Assembly: GCA_958298945.1 (NCBI GenBank)
Contig: OY282608.1
Span: 64,146,951-64,210,950, forward strand
DNA from: Atherix ibis
Taxonomy: Eukaryota; Arthropoda; Insecta; Diptera; Athericidae
Length of the DNA stretch: 64,000 nucleotides
Direction: 5' to 3'
Shown: one piece after another, positions 32,301 through 44,300 of the stretch
Layout of the letters: the number at the start of each line of letters is the position of its first letter
Position numbering within the stretch: position 1 is the first letter of the stretch
Made by a program: the position numbers and the translations under genes
The notes under the pieces: model-generated
The model's input: only the letters and a program-made list of their open reading frames with translations
Database searches by the model: none
Told to the model about the DNA's origin: nothing

Positions 32301-34801
32301 GGTTTGTTGGTTTGTTGGCTTGTTGGCTTGTTGCTTTGTTGGTTTGTTGGTTTGTTGGCTTGTTGGCTTGTTGGTTTGTTAGTTTGTTGGCTTTGGGGTT
32401 ACTTGGTTTGTTGGTTTGTTGGTTTGTTGGTTTGTTGGCTTGTTGGTTTGTTGGTTTGTTGGTTTGTTGGTTTGTTGGCTTGTTGGCTTGTTGGTTTGTT
32501 GGTTTGTTGGTTTGTTGGTTTGTTGGTTTGTTGGTTTGTTGATTTGTTGGTTTTTTGGTTTGTTGGTTTGTTGGTTTGTTGGTTTGTTGGCTTGTTGGTT
32601 TGTTGGTTTGTTGGTTTTTTGGTTTGTTGGTTTGTTGGTTTGTTGGTTTGTTGGCATGTTGGTTTGTTGGCTTCTTGGCTTGTTTCTTCGTTAGTTTGTT
32701 GGTTTGTTGGCTTGTTGGCTTGTTGGTTTGTTAGTTTGTTGGCTTTTTGGTTACTTAGTTTGTTGGTTTGTTGGTTTGTTGGCTTGTTCGTTTGTTGGTT
32801 TTTTGGTTTGTTGGTTTGTTGGTTTGTTGGTTTGTTGGTTTGTTGGTTTATTTGTTTGTTGGTTTGTTGGCTTGTTGGTTACTTAGTTTGTTGGTTTGTT
32901 GGCATGTTGGTTTGTTGGTTTGTTGGTTTGTTGGTTTGTTGGTTTGTTGGCTTGTTGGTTTGTTGGTTTGTTGGCTTGTTGGCTTGTTGGATTGTTGGTT
33001 TGTTGGATTGTTGGTTTGTTGGCTTGTTGGTTTGTTGGTTTGTTGGCTTGTTGGTTTGTTGGCTTGTTGGTTACTTAGTTTGTTGGTTTGTTGGTTTGTT
33101 AGCTTGTTGGCTTGTTGGTTTGTTGGTTTGTTGGCTTGTTGGCTTGTTGGATTGTTGGTTTGTTGGTTTGTTGGTTTGTAGGCTTGTTGGTTTGTTGGTT
33201 TGTTGGCTTGTTGGCTTGTTGGCTGGTTGGTTTATTTGTTTGTTGGTTTGTTGGTTTGTTAGTTTGTTGGTTTGTTGGCTTGTTGGCTTGTTGGTTTGTT
33301 GGTTTTTTGGTTTGTTGGTTCGTTGGTTTGTTGGGTTGTTGGTTTGTTGGTTTGTTGGTTTATTTGTTTGTTGGTTTGTTGGCTTGTTGGTATGTTGGTT
33401 TGTTGCTTTGTTGGTTTGTTGGCTTGTTGGTTTGTTGGTTTGTTGGCTTGTTGGCTTGTTGGTTTGTTGGTTTGTTGGCTTGTTGGTTACTTAGCTTTTG
33501 GTTTGTTGGCATGTTGGTTTGTTGGTTTGTTGGTTTGTTGGCTTGTTGGTTTGTTGGTTCGTTCGTTTGTTGGTTTGTTGGTTAATTGGTTTGTTGGTTT
33601 GTTGGTTTGTTGGTTTGTTGGTTTGTTGGTTTGTTGGTTTATTTGTTTGTTGGTTTGTTGGTTTGTTGGTTTGTTGGTTTGTTGGTTTATTTGTTTGTTG
33701 GTTTGTTGGTTTGTAGGTTTGTTGGTTTGTTGGTTTGTTGGTTTGTTGGTTTGTTGGTTTGTTGGTTTGTTGGTTTGTTGGTTTGTTCGTTTGTTGGTTT
33801 GTTGGTTAATTGGTTTGTTGGTTTGTTGGTTTGTTGGCTTGTTGGTTTGTTGGTTTCTTGGTTTTTTGGTTTGTTGGTTAGTTGGTTTGTTGGTTTGTTG
33901 GTTTATTCGTTCGACGGTTTGTTGGTTTGTTGGTTTGTTGGTTTTTTGGTTTGTTGGTTTGCTCGTTACTTAGTTTGTTGGTTTGTTGGCATGTTGGTTT
34001 ATTGGTTTGTTGGTTTGTTTGCTTGTTGGTTTGTTGGTTTGTTGGCTTGTTGGCTTGTTGGTTTGTTGGTTTGTTGGTTTGTTGGTTTGTTGGTTTGTTG
34101 GTTTGTTGGTTTGTTGGTTTGTTGGCTTGTTGGCTTGTTGGTTTGTTGGTTTGTTGGTTTGTTGGTTTGTTGGCTTGTTGGCTTGTTGGTTTGTTGGCTT
34201 GTTGGTTTGTTGGTTTGTTGGCTTGTTGGTTTGTTGCTTTGTTGGTTTGTGGGTTTGTTGGCTTGTTGGGTTGTTGGTTTGTTAGTTTGTTGGCTTTTTG
34301 GTTACTTGGTTTGCTGGTTTGTTGGTTTATTCGTTTGTTGGTTTGTTGGTTAATTGGTTTATTGGTTTGTAGGTTTGTTGGCTTGTTGGTATGTTGGTTT
34401 GTTGGTTTTTTGGTTTGTTGGTTTGTTGGTTTGTTGGTTTGTTGGTTTGTTCGTTTGATGGTTTGTTTGTTTGTTGGTTTTTTGGTTTGTTGGTTTGTTT
34501 GTTTGTTGGTTTCTTGGTTTGTTGGTTTGTTGATTTGTTGATTTCTTGGTTTGTTGGCATGTTGGTTTGTTGGTTTGTTGGTTTGTTGGCTTGTTGGTTT
34601 GTTGGTTTGTTGGCTTGTAGGCTTGTTGGTTTGTTGGTTTGTTGGTTTGTTGGTTTGTTGGCTTGTTGGTTTGTTGGTTTGTTGGCTTGTTGGCTTGTTG
34701 GTTTGTTGGTTTGTTGGCTTGTTGGTTTGTTGGTTTGTTGGCTTGTTGGTTTGTTGCTTTGTTGGTTTGTTGGTTTGTTGGCTTGTTGGGTTGTTGGTTT
34801 G
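32301..34801 (+). repeat. Composite block joining 17-20 kb-type and 20-21 kb-type modules
   Basis: 32.3-33.2 kb resembles 17.4 and 19.0-20.0 kb: GGCTTTGGGGTTACTTGG near 32390, GGCTTCTTGGCTTG near 32670, and GGTTACTTAG near 32750. 33.27-34.0 kb resembles 20.3-21.2 kb at spacings of 12,957 falling to 12,805 bp: AGCTTTTGG at 33493, GTTAATTGG near 33580 and 33804, TTCGTTCGACGG at 33906. 34.0-34.8 kb then carries the GGTTAATTGG, TTCGTTTGATGG and GGCATG series. Confidence 0.72.
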
Positions 34802-37800
34802 TTAGTTTGTTGGCTTTTTGGTTTGTTGGTTTGTTGGCTTGTTGGCTGGTTGGTTTATTTGTTTGTTGGTTTGTTGGTTACTTGGTTTGTTGGTTTGTTG
34901 GTTTGTTCGTTTGTTGGTTTGTTGGTTAATTGGTTTGTTGGTTTGTAGGTTTGTTGGTTTGTTGGCTTGTTGGTTTGTTGCTTTGTTGGTTTGTTGGTTT
35001 GTTGGCTTGTTGGGTTGTTGGTTTGTTGGTTTGTTGGTTTGTTCGTTTGATGGTTTGTTTGTTTGTTGGTTTTTTGGTTTGTTGGTTTGTTGGTTTGTTG
35101 GTTTCTTGGTTTGTTGGTTTGTTGATTTGTTGATTTGTTGGTTTGTTGGCATGTTGGTTTGTTGGTTTGTTGGTTTGTTGGCTTGTTGGTTTGTTGGTTT
35201 GTTGGCTTGTTTGTTTGTTAGTTTGTTGGTTTGTGGGCTTGTTGGTTTGTTGGTTTGTTGGCTTGTTGGTTTGTTGGTTTGTTGGTTTGTTGGTTTGTTG
35301 GCTTATTGGCTTGTTGGTTTGTTGGTTTATTGGCTTTTTGGTTTGTTGGTTTGTTGGCTTGTTGGCTTGTTGCTTTGTTGGTTTGTTGGTTTGTTGGCTT
35401 GTTGGCTTGTTGGTTTGTTAGTTTGTTGGCTTTGGGGTTACTTGGTTTGTTGGTTTGTTGGTTTGTTGGTTTGTTGGTTTGTTGGCTTGTTGGTTTGTTG
35501 GTTTGTTGGTTTGTTGGCTTGTTGGCTTGTTGGTTTGTTGGTTTGTTGGTTTGTTGGTTTGTTGGTTTGTTGATTTGTTGGTTTTTTGGTTTGTTGGTTT
35601 GTTGGTTTGTTGGTTTGTTGGTTTGTTGGCTTGTTGGTTTGTTGGTTTGTTGGTTTTTTGGTTTGTTGGTTTGTTGGTTTGTTGGTTTGTTGGCATGTTG
35701 GTTTGTTGGCTTCTTGGCTTGTTTCTTTGTTAGTTTGTTGGTTTGTTGGCTTGTTGGCTTGTTGGTTTGTTAGTTTGTTGGCTTTTTGGTTACTTAGTTT
35801 GTTGGTTTGTTGGTTTGTTGGCTTGTTGGTTTGTTGGTTTTTTGGTTTGTTGGTTTGTTAGTTTGTTGGTTTGTTGGTTTGTTGGTTTATTTGTTTGTTG
35901 GTATGTTGGCTTGTTGGTTTGTTGGTTTGTTGGTTTGTTGGCTTGTTGGTTTGTTGATTTGTTGGCTTGTTGGCTTGTTGGTTTTTTGGTTTGTTGGCTT
36001 GTTGGTTACTTCGTTTGTTGGTTTGTTGGCATGTTGGTTTGTTAGTTTGTTGGTTTGTTGGCTTGTTGGCTTGTTGGTTTGTTAGTTTGTTGGCTTTTTG
36101 GTTACTTAGTTTGTTGGTTTGTTGGTTTGTTGGCTTGTTGGTTTGTTGGTTTTTTGGTTTGTTGGTTTGTTAGTTTGTTGGTTTGTTGGTTTGTTGGTTT
36201 ATTTGTTTGTTGGTATGTTGGCTTGTTGGATTGTTGGTTTGTTGGATTGTTGGTTTGTTGGCTTGTTGGTTTGTTGGTTTGTTGGCTTGTTGGCTTGTTG
36301 GCTTGTTGGTTTGTTGGTTTGTTGGCTTGTTGGCTTGTTGGCTTGTTGGTTTGTTGGTTTGTTGGCTTGTTGGCTGGTTGGTTTATTTGTTTGTTGGTTT
36401 GTTGGTTTGTTAGTTTGTTGGTTTGTTGGCTTGTTGGCTTGTTGGTTTGTTGGTTTTTTGGTTTGTTGGTTTGTTGGTTTGTTGGGTTGTTGGTTTGTTG
36501 GTTTGTTGGTTTATTTGTTTGTTGGTTTGTTGGCTTGTTGGTATGTTGGTTTGTTGGTTTGTTGGTTTGTTGGCTTGTTGGTTTGTTGGTTTGTTGGCTT
36601 GTTGGCTTGTTGGTTTGTTGGTTTGTTGGCTTGTTGGTTACTTAGCTTTTGGTTTGTTGGCATGTTGGTTTGTTGGTTTGTTGGTTTGTTGGCTTGTTGG
36701 TTTGTTGGTTTGTTCGTTTGTTGGTTTGTTGGTTAATTGGTTTGTTGGTTTGTTGGTTTGTTGGCTTGTGGGTTTGTTGGTTTCTTGGTTTTTTGGTTTG
36801 TTGGTTTGTTGGTTTGTTGGTTTGTAGGTTTGTAGGTTTGTTGGTTTGTTGGTTTGTTGGTTTGTTGGTTTGTTCGTTTGTTGGTTTGTTGGTTAATTGG
36901 CTTGTTGGTTTGTTGGTTTGTTGGTTTGTTGGTTTGTTGGTTTGTTGGTTTGTTGGTTTATTTGTTTGTTGGTTTGTTGGTTTGTTGGTTTGTTGGTTTG
37001 TTGGTTTGTTGGTTTATTTGTTTGTTGGTTTGTTGGTTTGTAGGTTTGTTGGTTTGTTGGTTTGTTGGTTTGTTGGTTTGTTGGTTTGTTGGTTTGTTGG
37101 TTTGTTGGTTTGTTGGTTTGTTCGTTTGTTGGTTTGTTGGTTAATTGGTTTGTTAATTTGTTGGCTTGTTGGTTTGTTGGTTTCTTGGTTTTTTGGTTTG
37201 TTGGTTAGTTGGTTTGTTGGTTTGTTGGTTTATTCGTTCGACGGTTTGTTGGTTTGTTGGTTTTTTGGTTTGTTGGTTTGTTGGTTACTTAGTTTGTTGG
37301 TTTATTGGCATGTTGGTTTATTGGTTTGTTGGTTTGTTTGCTTGTTGGCTTGTTGGTTTGTTGGTTTGTTGGTTTGTTGGTTTGTTGGCTTGTTGGTTTG
37401 TTGGTTTGTTGGCTTGTTGGTTTGTTGGTTTGTTGGCTTGTTGGTTTGTTGCTTTGTTGGTTTGTTGGTTTGTTGGCTTGTTGGGTTGTTGGTTTGTTAG
37501 TTTGTTGGCTTTTTGGTTAATTGGTTTGTTGGTTTGTTGGTTTGTTCGTTTGTTGGTTTGTTGGTTAATTGGTTTGTTGGTTTGTAGGTTTGTTGGCTTG
37601 TTGGTATGTTGGTTTGTTGGTTTTTTGGTTTGTTGGTTTGTTGGTTTGTTGGTTTGTTGGTTTGTTGGTTTGTTCGTTTGATGGTTTGTTTGTTTGTTGG
37701 TTTTTTGGTTTGTTGGTTTGTTGGTTTGTTGGTTTCTTGGTTTGTTGGTTTGTTGATTTGTTGATTTGTTGGTTTGTTGGCATGTTGGTTTGTTGGTTTG

Positions 37801-38288
37801 TTGGTTTGTTGGCTTGTTGGTTTGTTGGTTTGTTGGCTTGTTGGCTTGTTGGTTTGTTGGTTTGTTGGTTTGTTGGTTTATTGGCTTGTTGGTTTGTTGG
37901 TTTGTTGGCTTGTTGGCTTGTTGGTTTGTTGGTTTGTTGGATTGTTGGTTTGTTGGCTTGTTGGTTTGTTGGTTTGTTGGCTTGTTGGCTTGTTGGTTTG
38001 TTGGTTTGTTGGTTTGTTGGTTTGTTGGCTTGTTGGTTTGTTGGTTTGTTGGCTTGTTGGCTTGTTGGTTTGTTGGTTTGTTGGCTTGTTGGTTTGTTGG
38101 TTTGTTGGCTTGTTGGTTTGTTGCTTTGTTGGTTTGTTGGTTTGTTGGCTTGTTGGTTTGTTGGTTTGTTGGCTTGTTGGCTTGTTGGTTTGTTGGTTTG
38201 TTGGCTTGTTGGTTTGTTGGTTTGTTGGCTTGTTGGTTTGTTGCTTTGTTGGTTTGTTGGTTTGTTGGCTTGTTGGGTTGTTGGTTTG
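34802..38288 (+). repeat. 3.49-kb higher-order block, copy 1
   Basis: A GGCTTTTTGGTTTG junction leading into GGCTGGTTGGTTTATTTG at 34812-34860 recurs 3487 bp later at 38299. Further markers keep spacings of 3487, 3479, 3343 and 3319 bp, so the copies differ by several octamer-scale deletions. Contents include TTTGGGG near 35433, AGCTTTTGG at 36644, GTTAATTGG near 36733, 36892 and 37139, and TTCGTTCGACGG at 37233. Tandem homology means the chosen start is arbitrary. Confidence 0.8.
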
Positions 38289-41200
38289 TTAGTTTGTTGG
38301 CTTTTTGGTTTGTTGGTTTGTTGGCTTGTTGGCTGGTTGGTTTATTTGTTTGTTGGTTTGTTGGTTACTTGGTTTGTTGGTTTGTTGGTTTGTTCGTTTG
38401 TTGGTTTGTTGGTTAATTGGTTTGTTGGTTTGTAGGTTTGTTGGTTTGTTGGCTTGTTGGTTTGTTGCTTTGTTGGTTTGTTGGTTTGTTGGCTTGTTGG
38501 GTTGTTGGTTTGTTGGTTTGTTGGTTTGTTCGTTTGATGGTTTGTTTGTTTGTTGGTTTTTTGGTTTGTTGGTTTGTTGGTTTGTTGGTTTCTTGGTTTG
38601 TTGGTTTGTTGATTTGTTGATTTGTTGGTTTGTTGGCATGTTGGTTTGTTGGTTTGCTGGTTTGTTGGCTTGTTGGTTTGTTGGTTTGTTGGCTTGTTTG
38701 TTTGTTGGTTTGTTGGTTTGTGGGCTTGTTGGTTTGTTGGTTTGTTGGCTTGTTGGTTTGTTGGTTTGTTGGTTTGTTGGCTTGTTGGCTTGTTGGTTTG
38801 TTGGTTTATTGGCTTTTTGGTTTGTTGGTTTGTTGGCTTGTTGGCTTGTTGCTTTGTTGGTTTGTTGGTTTGTTGGCTTGTTGGCTTGTTGGTTTGTTAG
38901 TTTGTTGGCTTTGGGGTTACTTGGTTTGTTGGTTTGTTGGTTTGTTGGTTTGTTGGTTTGTTGGCTTGTTGGTTTGTTGGTTTGTTGGTTTGTTGGCTTG
39001 TTGGCTTGTTGGTTTGTTGGTTTGTTGGTTTGTTGGTTTGTTGGTTTGTTGATTTGTTGGTTTTTTGGTTTGTTGGTTTGTTGGTTTTGTTGGTTTGTTG
39101 GTTTGTTGGCTTGTTGGTTTGTTGGTTTGTTGGTTTTTTGGTTTGTTGGTTTGTTGGTTTGTTGGTTTGTTGGCATGTTGGTTTGTTGGCTTCTTGGCTT
39201 GTTTCTTTGTTAGTTTGTTGGTTTGTTGGCTTGTTGGCTTGTTGGTTTGTTAGTTTGTTGGTTTTTGGTTACTTAGTTTGTTGGTTTGTTGGTTTGTTGG
39301 CTTGTTGGTTTGTTGGTTTTTTGGTTTGTTGGTTTGTTGGTTTGTTGGTTTGTTGGTTTGTTGGTTTATTTGTTTGTTGGTATGTTGGCTTGTTGGTTTG
39401 TTGGTTTGTTGGTTTGTTGGCTTGTTGGTTTGTTGATTTGTTGGCTTGTTGGCTTGTTGGTTTTTTGGTTTGTTGGCTTGTTGGTTACTTCGTTTGTTGG
39501 TTTGTTGGCATGTTGGTTTGTTGGTTTGTTGGTTTGTTGGCTTGTTGGTTTGTTGGTTTGTTGGCTTGTTGGCTTGTTGGATTGTTGGTTTGTTGGATTG
39601 TTGGTTTGTTGGCTTGTTGGTTTGTTGGTTTGTTGGCTTGTTGGCTTGTTGGTTTGTTGGTTTGTTGGCTTGTTGGCTTGTTGGCTTGTTGGTTTGTTGG
39701 TTTGTTGGCTTGTTGGCTGGTTGGTTTATTTGTTTGTTGGTTTGTTGGTTTGTTAGTTTGTTGGTTTGTTGGCTTGTTGGCTTGTTGGTTTGTTGGTTTT
39801 TTGGTTTGTTGGTTTGTTGGTTTGTTGGGTTGTTGGTTTGTTGGTTTGTTGGTTTATTTGTTTGTTGGTTTATTGGCTTGTTGGTATGTTGGTTTGTTGG
39901 TTTGTTGGTTTGTTGGCTTGTTGGTTTGTTGGTTTGTTGGCTTGTTGGCTTGTTGGTTTGTTGGTTTGTTGGCTTGTTGGTTACTTAGCTTTTGGTTTGT
40001 TGGCATGTTGGTTTGTTGGTTTGTTGGTTTGTTGGCTTGTTGGTTTGTTGGTTTGTTCGTTTGTTGGTTTGTTGGTTAATTGGTTTGTTGGTTTGTTGGT
40101 TTGTTGGCTTGTGGGTTTGTTGGTTTCTTGGTTTTTTGGTTTGTTGGTTTGTTGGTTTGTAGGTTTGTAGGTTTGTTGGTTTGTTGGTTTGTTGGTTTGT
40201 TGGTTTGTTCGTTTGTTGGTTTGTTGGTTAATTGGCTTGTTGGTTTGTTGGTTTGTTGGTTTGTTGGTTTGTTGGTTTGTTGGTTTATTTGTTTGTTGGT
40301 TTGTTGGTTTGTTGGTTTGTTGGTTTGTTGGTTTATTTGTTTGTTGGTTTGTTGGTTTGTAGGTTTGTTGGTTTGTTGGTTTGTTGGTTTGTTGGTTTGT
40401 TGGTTTGTTGGTTTGTTGGTTTGTTGGTTTGTTCGTTTGTTGGTTTGTTGGTTAATTGGTTTGTTGGTTTGTTAATTTGTTGGCTTGTTGGTTTGTTGGT
40501 TTCTTGGTTTTTTGGTTTGTTGGTTAGTTGGTTTGTTGGTTTGTTGGTTTATTCGTTCGACGGTTTGTTGGTTTGTTGGTTTTTTGGTTTGTTGGTTTGT
40601 TGGTTACTTAGTTTGTTGGTTTGTTGGCATGCTGGTTTATTGGTTTGTTGGTTTGTTTGCTTGTTGGCTTGTTGGTTTGTTGGTTTGTTGGTTTGTTGGT
40701 TTGTTGGCTTGTTGGTTTGTTGGTTTGTTGGCTTGTTGGTTTGTTGGTTTGTTGGCTTGTTGGTTTGTTGCTTTGTTGGTTTGTTGGTTTGTTGGCTTGT
40801 TGGGTTGTTGGTTTGTTAGATTGTTGGCTTTTTGGTTACTTGGTTTGTTGGTTTGTTGGTTTGTTCGTTTGTTGGTTTGTTGGTTAATTGGTTTGTTGGT
40901 TTGTAGGTTTGTTGGCTTGTTGGTATGTTGGTTTGTTGGTTTTTTGGTTTGTTGGTTTGTTGGTTTGTTGGTTTGTTGGTTTGTTGGTTTGTTCGTTTGA
41001 TGGTTTGTTTGTTTGTTGGTTTTTTGGTTTGTTGGTTTGTTGGTTTGTTGGTTTCTTGGTTTGTTGGATTGTTGATTTGTTGATTTGTTGGTTTGTTGGC
41101 ATGTTGGTTTGTTGGTTTGTTGGTTTGTTGGCTTGTTGGTTTGTTGGTTTGTTGGCTTGTTGGCTTGTTGGTTTGTTGGTTTGTTGGTTTGTTGGTTTAT

Positions 41201-41350
41201 TGGCTTGTTGGTTTGTTGGCTTGTTGGCTTGTTGGTTTGTTGGTTTGTTGGATTGTTGGTTTGTTGGCTTGTTGGTTTGTTGGTTTGTTGGCTTGTTGGC
41301 TTGTTGGTTTGTTGGTTTGTTGGCTTGTTGGCTTGTTAGCTTGTTGGTTT
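38289..41350 (+). repeat. 3.49-kb higher-order block, copy 2
   Basis: Same order as copy 1: TTTGGGG near 38911, AGCTTTTGG at 39987, GTTAATTGG near 40074, 40228 and 40452, TTCGTTCGACGG at 40552 and GGCATG near 41100. Private changes are a +1 slip (GGTTTTGTTGG, 39083-39093) and a -1 slip (GGTTTTTGG, 39260-39268), which cancel each other's phase. GGCATGCTGG near 40626 is a further private variant. Confidence 0.8.
39083..39093 (+). other. Phase slip +1, GGTTTTGTTGG
   Basis: One extra T in an otherwise standard octamer. It is compensated 177 bp later by the -1 slip GGTTTTTGG at 39260-39268. Neither is in the sister block at 35.6-35.8 kb. Confidence 0.88.
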
Positions 41351-44300
41351 GTTGGTTTGTTGGCTTGTTGGCTGGTTGGTTTATTTGTTTGTTGGTTTTA
41401 TTGGTTTGTTAGTTTGTTGGTTTGTTGGCTTGTTGGCTTGTTGGTTTGTTGGTTTTTTGGTTTGTTGGTTTGTTGGTTTGTTGGGTTGTTGGTTTGTTGG
41501 TTTGTTGGTTTATTTGTTTGTTGGTTTGTTGGCTTGTTGGTATGTTGGTTTGTTGGTTTGTTGGTTTGTTGGCTTGTTGGTTTGTTGGTTTGTTGGCTTG
41601 TTGGCTTGTTGGTTTGTTGGTTTGTTGGCTTGTTGGTTACTTAGCTTTTGGTTTGTTGGCATGTTGGTTTGTTGGTTTGTTGGTTTGTTGGCTTGTTGGT
41701 TTGTTGGTTTGTTCGTTTGTTGGTTTGTTGGTTAATTGGTTTGTTGGTTTGTTGGTTTGTTGGCTTGTGGGTTTGTTGGTTTTTTGGTTTTTTGGTTTGT
41801 TGGTTTGTTGGTTTGTTGGTTTGTAGGTTTGTAGGTTTGTTGGTTTGTTGGTTTGTTGGTTTGTTGGTTTGTTCGTTTGTTGGTTTCTTGGTTAATTGGC
41901 TTGTTGGTTTGTTGGTTTGTTGGTTTGTTGGTTTGTTGGTTTATTTGTTTGTTGGTTTGTTGGTTTGTTGGTTTGTTGGTTTATTTGTTTGTTGGTTTGT
42001 TGGTTTGTAGGTTTGTTGGTTTGTTGGTTTGTTGGTTTGTTGGTTTGTTGGTTTGTTGGTTTGTTGGTTTGTTGGTTTGTTCGTTTGTTGGTTTGTTGGT
42101 TAATTGGTTTGTTGGTTTGTTAATTTGTTGGCTTGTTGGTTTGTTGGTTTCTTGGTTTTTTGGTTTGTTGGTTAGTTGGTTTGTTGGTTTGTTGGTTTAT
42201 TCGTTCGACGGTTTGTTGGTTTGTTGGTTTTTTGGTTTGTTGGTTTGTTGGTTACTTAGTTTGTTGGTTTGTTGGCATGTTGGTTTATTGGTTTGTTGGT
42301 TTGTTTGCTTGTTGGCTTGTTGGTTTGTTGGTTTGTTAGTTTGTTGGTTTGTTGGCTTGTTGGTTTGTTGGTTTGTTGGCTTGTTGGTTTGTTGGTTTGT
42401 TGGCTTGTTGGTTTGTTGCTTTGTTGGTTTGTTGGTTTGTTGGCTTGTTGGGTTGTTGGTTTGTTAGTTTGTTGGCTTTTTGGTTACTTGGTTTGTTGGT
42501 TTGTTGGTTTGTTCGTTTGTTGGTTTGTTGGTTAATTGGTTTGTTGGTTTGTAGGTTTGTTGGCTTGTTGGTATGTTGGTTTGTTGGTTTTTTGGTTTGT
42601 TGGTTTGTTGGTTTGTTGGTTTGTTGGTTTGTTGGTTTGTTCGTTTGATGGTTTGTTTGTTTGTTGGTTTTTTGGTTTGTTGGTTTGTTGGTTTGTTGGT
42701 TTCTTGGTTTGTTGGTTTGTTGATTTGTTGATTTGTTGGTTTGTTGGCATGTTGGTTTGTTGGTTTGTTGGTTTGTTGGCTTGTTGGTTTGTTGGTTTGT
42801 TGGCTTGTTGGCTTGTTGGTTTGTTGGTTTGTTGGTTTGTTGGTTTATTGGCTTGTTGGTTTGTTGGTTTGTTGGCTTGTTGGCTTGTTGGTTTGTTGGT
42901 TTGTTGGTTTGTTGGCTTGTTGGCTTGTTGGTTTGTTGGTTTGTTGGCTTGTTGGTTTGTTGGTTTGTTGGCTTGTTGGCTTGTTGCTTTGTTGGTTTGT
43001 TGGTTTGTTGGCTTGTTGGCTTGTTGGTTTGTTAGTTTGTTGGCTTTCGGGTTACTTGGTTTGTTGGTTTGTTGGTTTGTTGGTTTGTTGGCTTGTTGGT
43101 TTGTTGGTTTGTTGGCTTGTTGGCTTGTTGGTTTGTTGGTTTGTTGGTTTGTTGGTTTGTTGGTTTGTTGATTTTTTGGTTTTTTGGTTTGTTGGTTTGT
43201 TGGTTTGTTGGTATGTTGGCTTGTTGGTTTGTTGGTTTGTTGGTTTGTTGGCTTGTTGGTTTGTTGATTTGTTGGCTTGTTGGCTTGTTGGTTTTTTGGT
43301 TTGTTGGCTTGTTGGTTACTTCGTTTGTTGGATTGTTGGTTTGTTGGATTGTTGGTTTGTTGGCTTGTTGGTTTGTTGGTTTGTTGGCTTGTTGGCTTGT
43401 TGGTTTGTTGGTTTGTTGGCTTGTTGGCTTGTTGGCTTGTTGGTTTGTTGGTTTGTTGGCTTGTTGGCTGGTTGGTTTATTTGTTTGTTGGTTTGTTGGT
43501 TTGTTAGTTTGTTGGTTTGTTGGCTTGTTGGCTTGTTGGTTTGTTGGTTTTTTGGTTTGTTGGTTTGTTGGTTTGTTGGGTTGTTGGTTTGTTGGTTTGT
43601 TGGTTTATTTGTTTGTTGGTTTGTTGGCTTGTTGGTATGTTGGTTTGTTGGTTTGTTGGTTTGTTGGCTTGTTGGTTTGTTGGTTTGTTGGCTTGTTGGC
43701 TTGTTGGTTTGTTGGTTTGTTGGCTTGTTGGTTACTTAGCTTTTGGTTTGTTGGCATGTTGGTTTGTTGGTTTGTTGGTTTGTTGGCTTGTTGGTTTGTT
43801 GGTTTGTTCGTTTGTTGGTTTGTTGGTTAATTGGTTTGTTGGTTTGTTGGTTTGTTGGCTTGTGGGTTTGTTGGTTTCTTGGTTTTTTGGTTTGTTGGTT
43901 TGTTGGTTTGTTGGTTTGTAGGTTTGTAGGTTTGTTGGTTTGTTGGTTTGTTGGTTTGTTGGTTTGTTCGTTTGTTGGTTTGTTGGTTAATTGGCTTGTT
44001 GGTTTGTTGGTTTGTTGGTTTGTTGGTTTGTTGGTTTGTTGGTTTATTTGTTTGTTGGTATGTTGGTTTGTTGGTTTGTTGGTTTGTTGGTTTATTTGTT
44101 TGTTGGTTTGTTGGTTTGTAGGTTTGTTGGTTTGTTGGTTTGTTGGTTTGTTGGTTTGTTGGTTTGTTGGTTTGTTGGTTTGTTGGTTTGTTGGTTTGTT
44201 CGTTTGTTGGTTTGTTGGTTAATTGGTTTGTTGGTTTGTTAATTTGTTGGCTTGTTGGTTTGTTGGTTTCTTGGTTTTTTGGTTTGTTGGTTAGTTGGTT

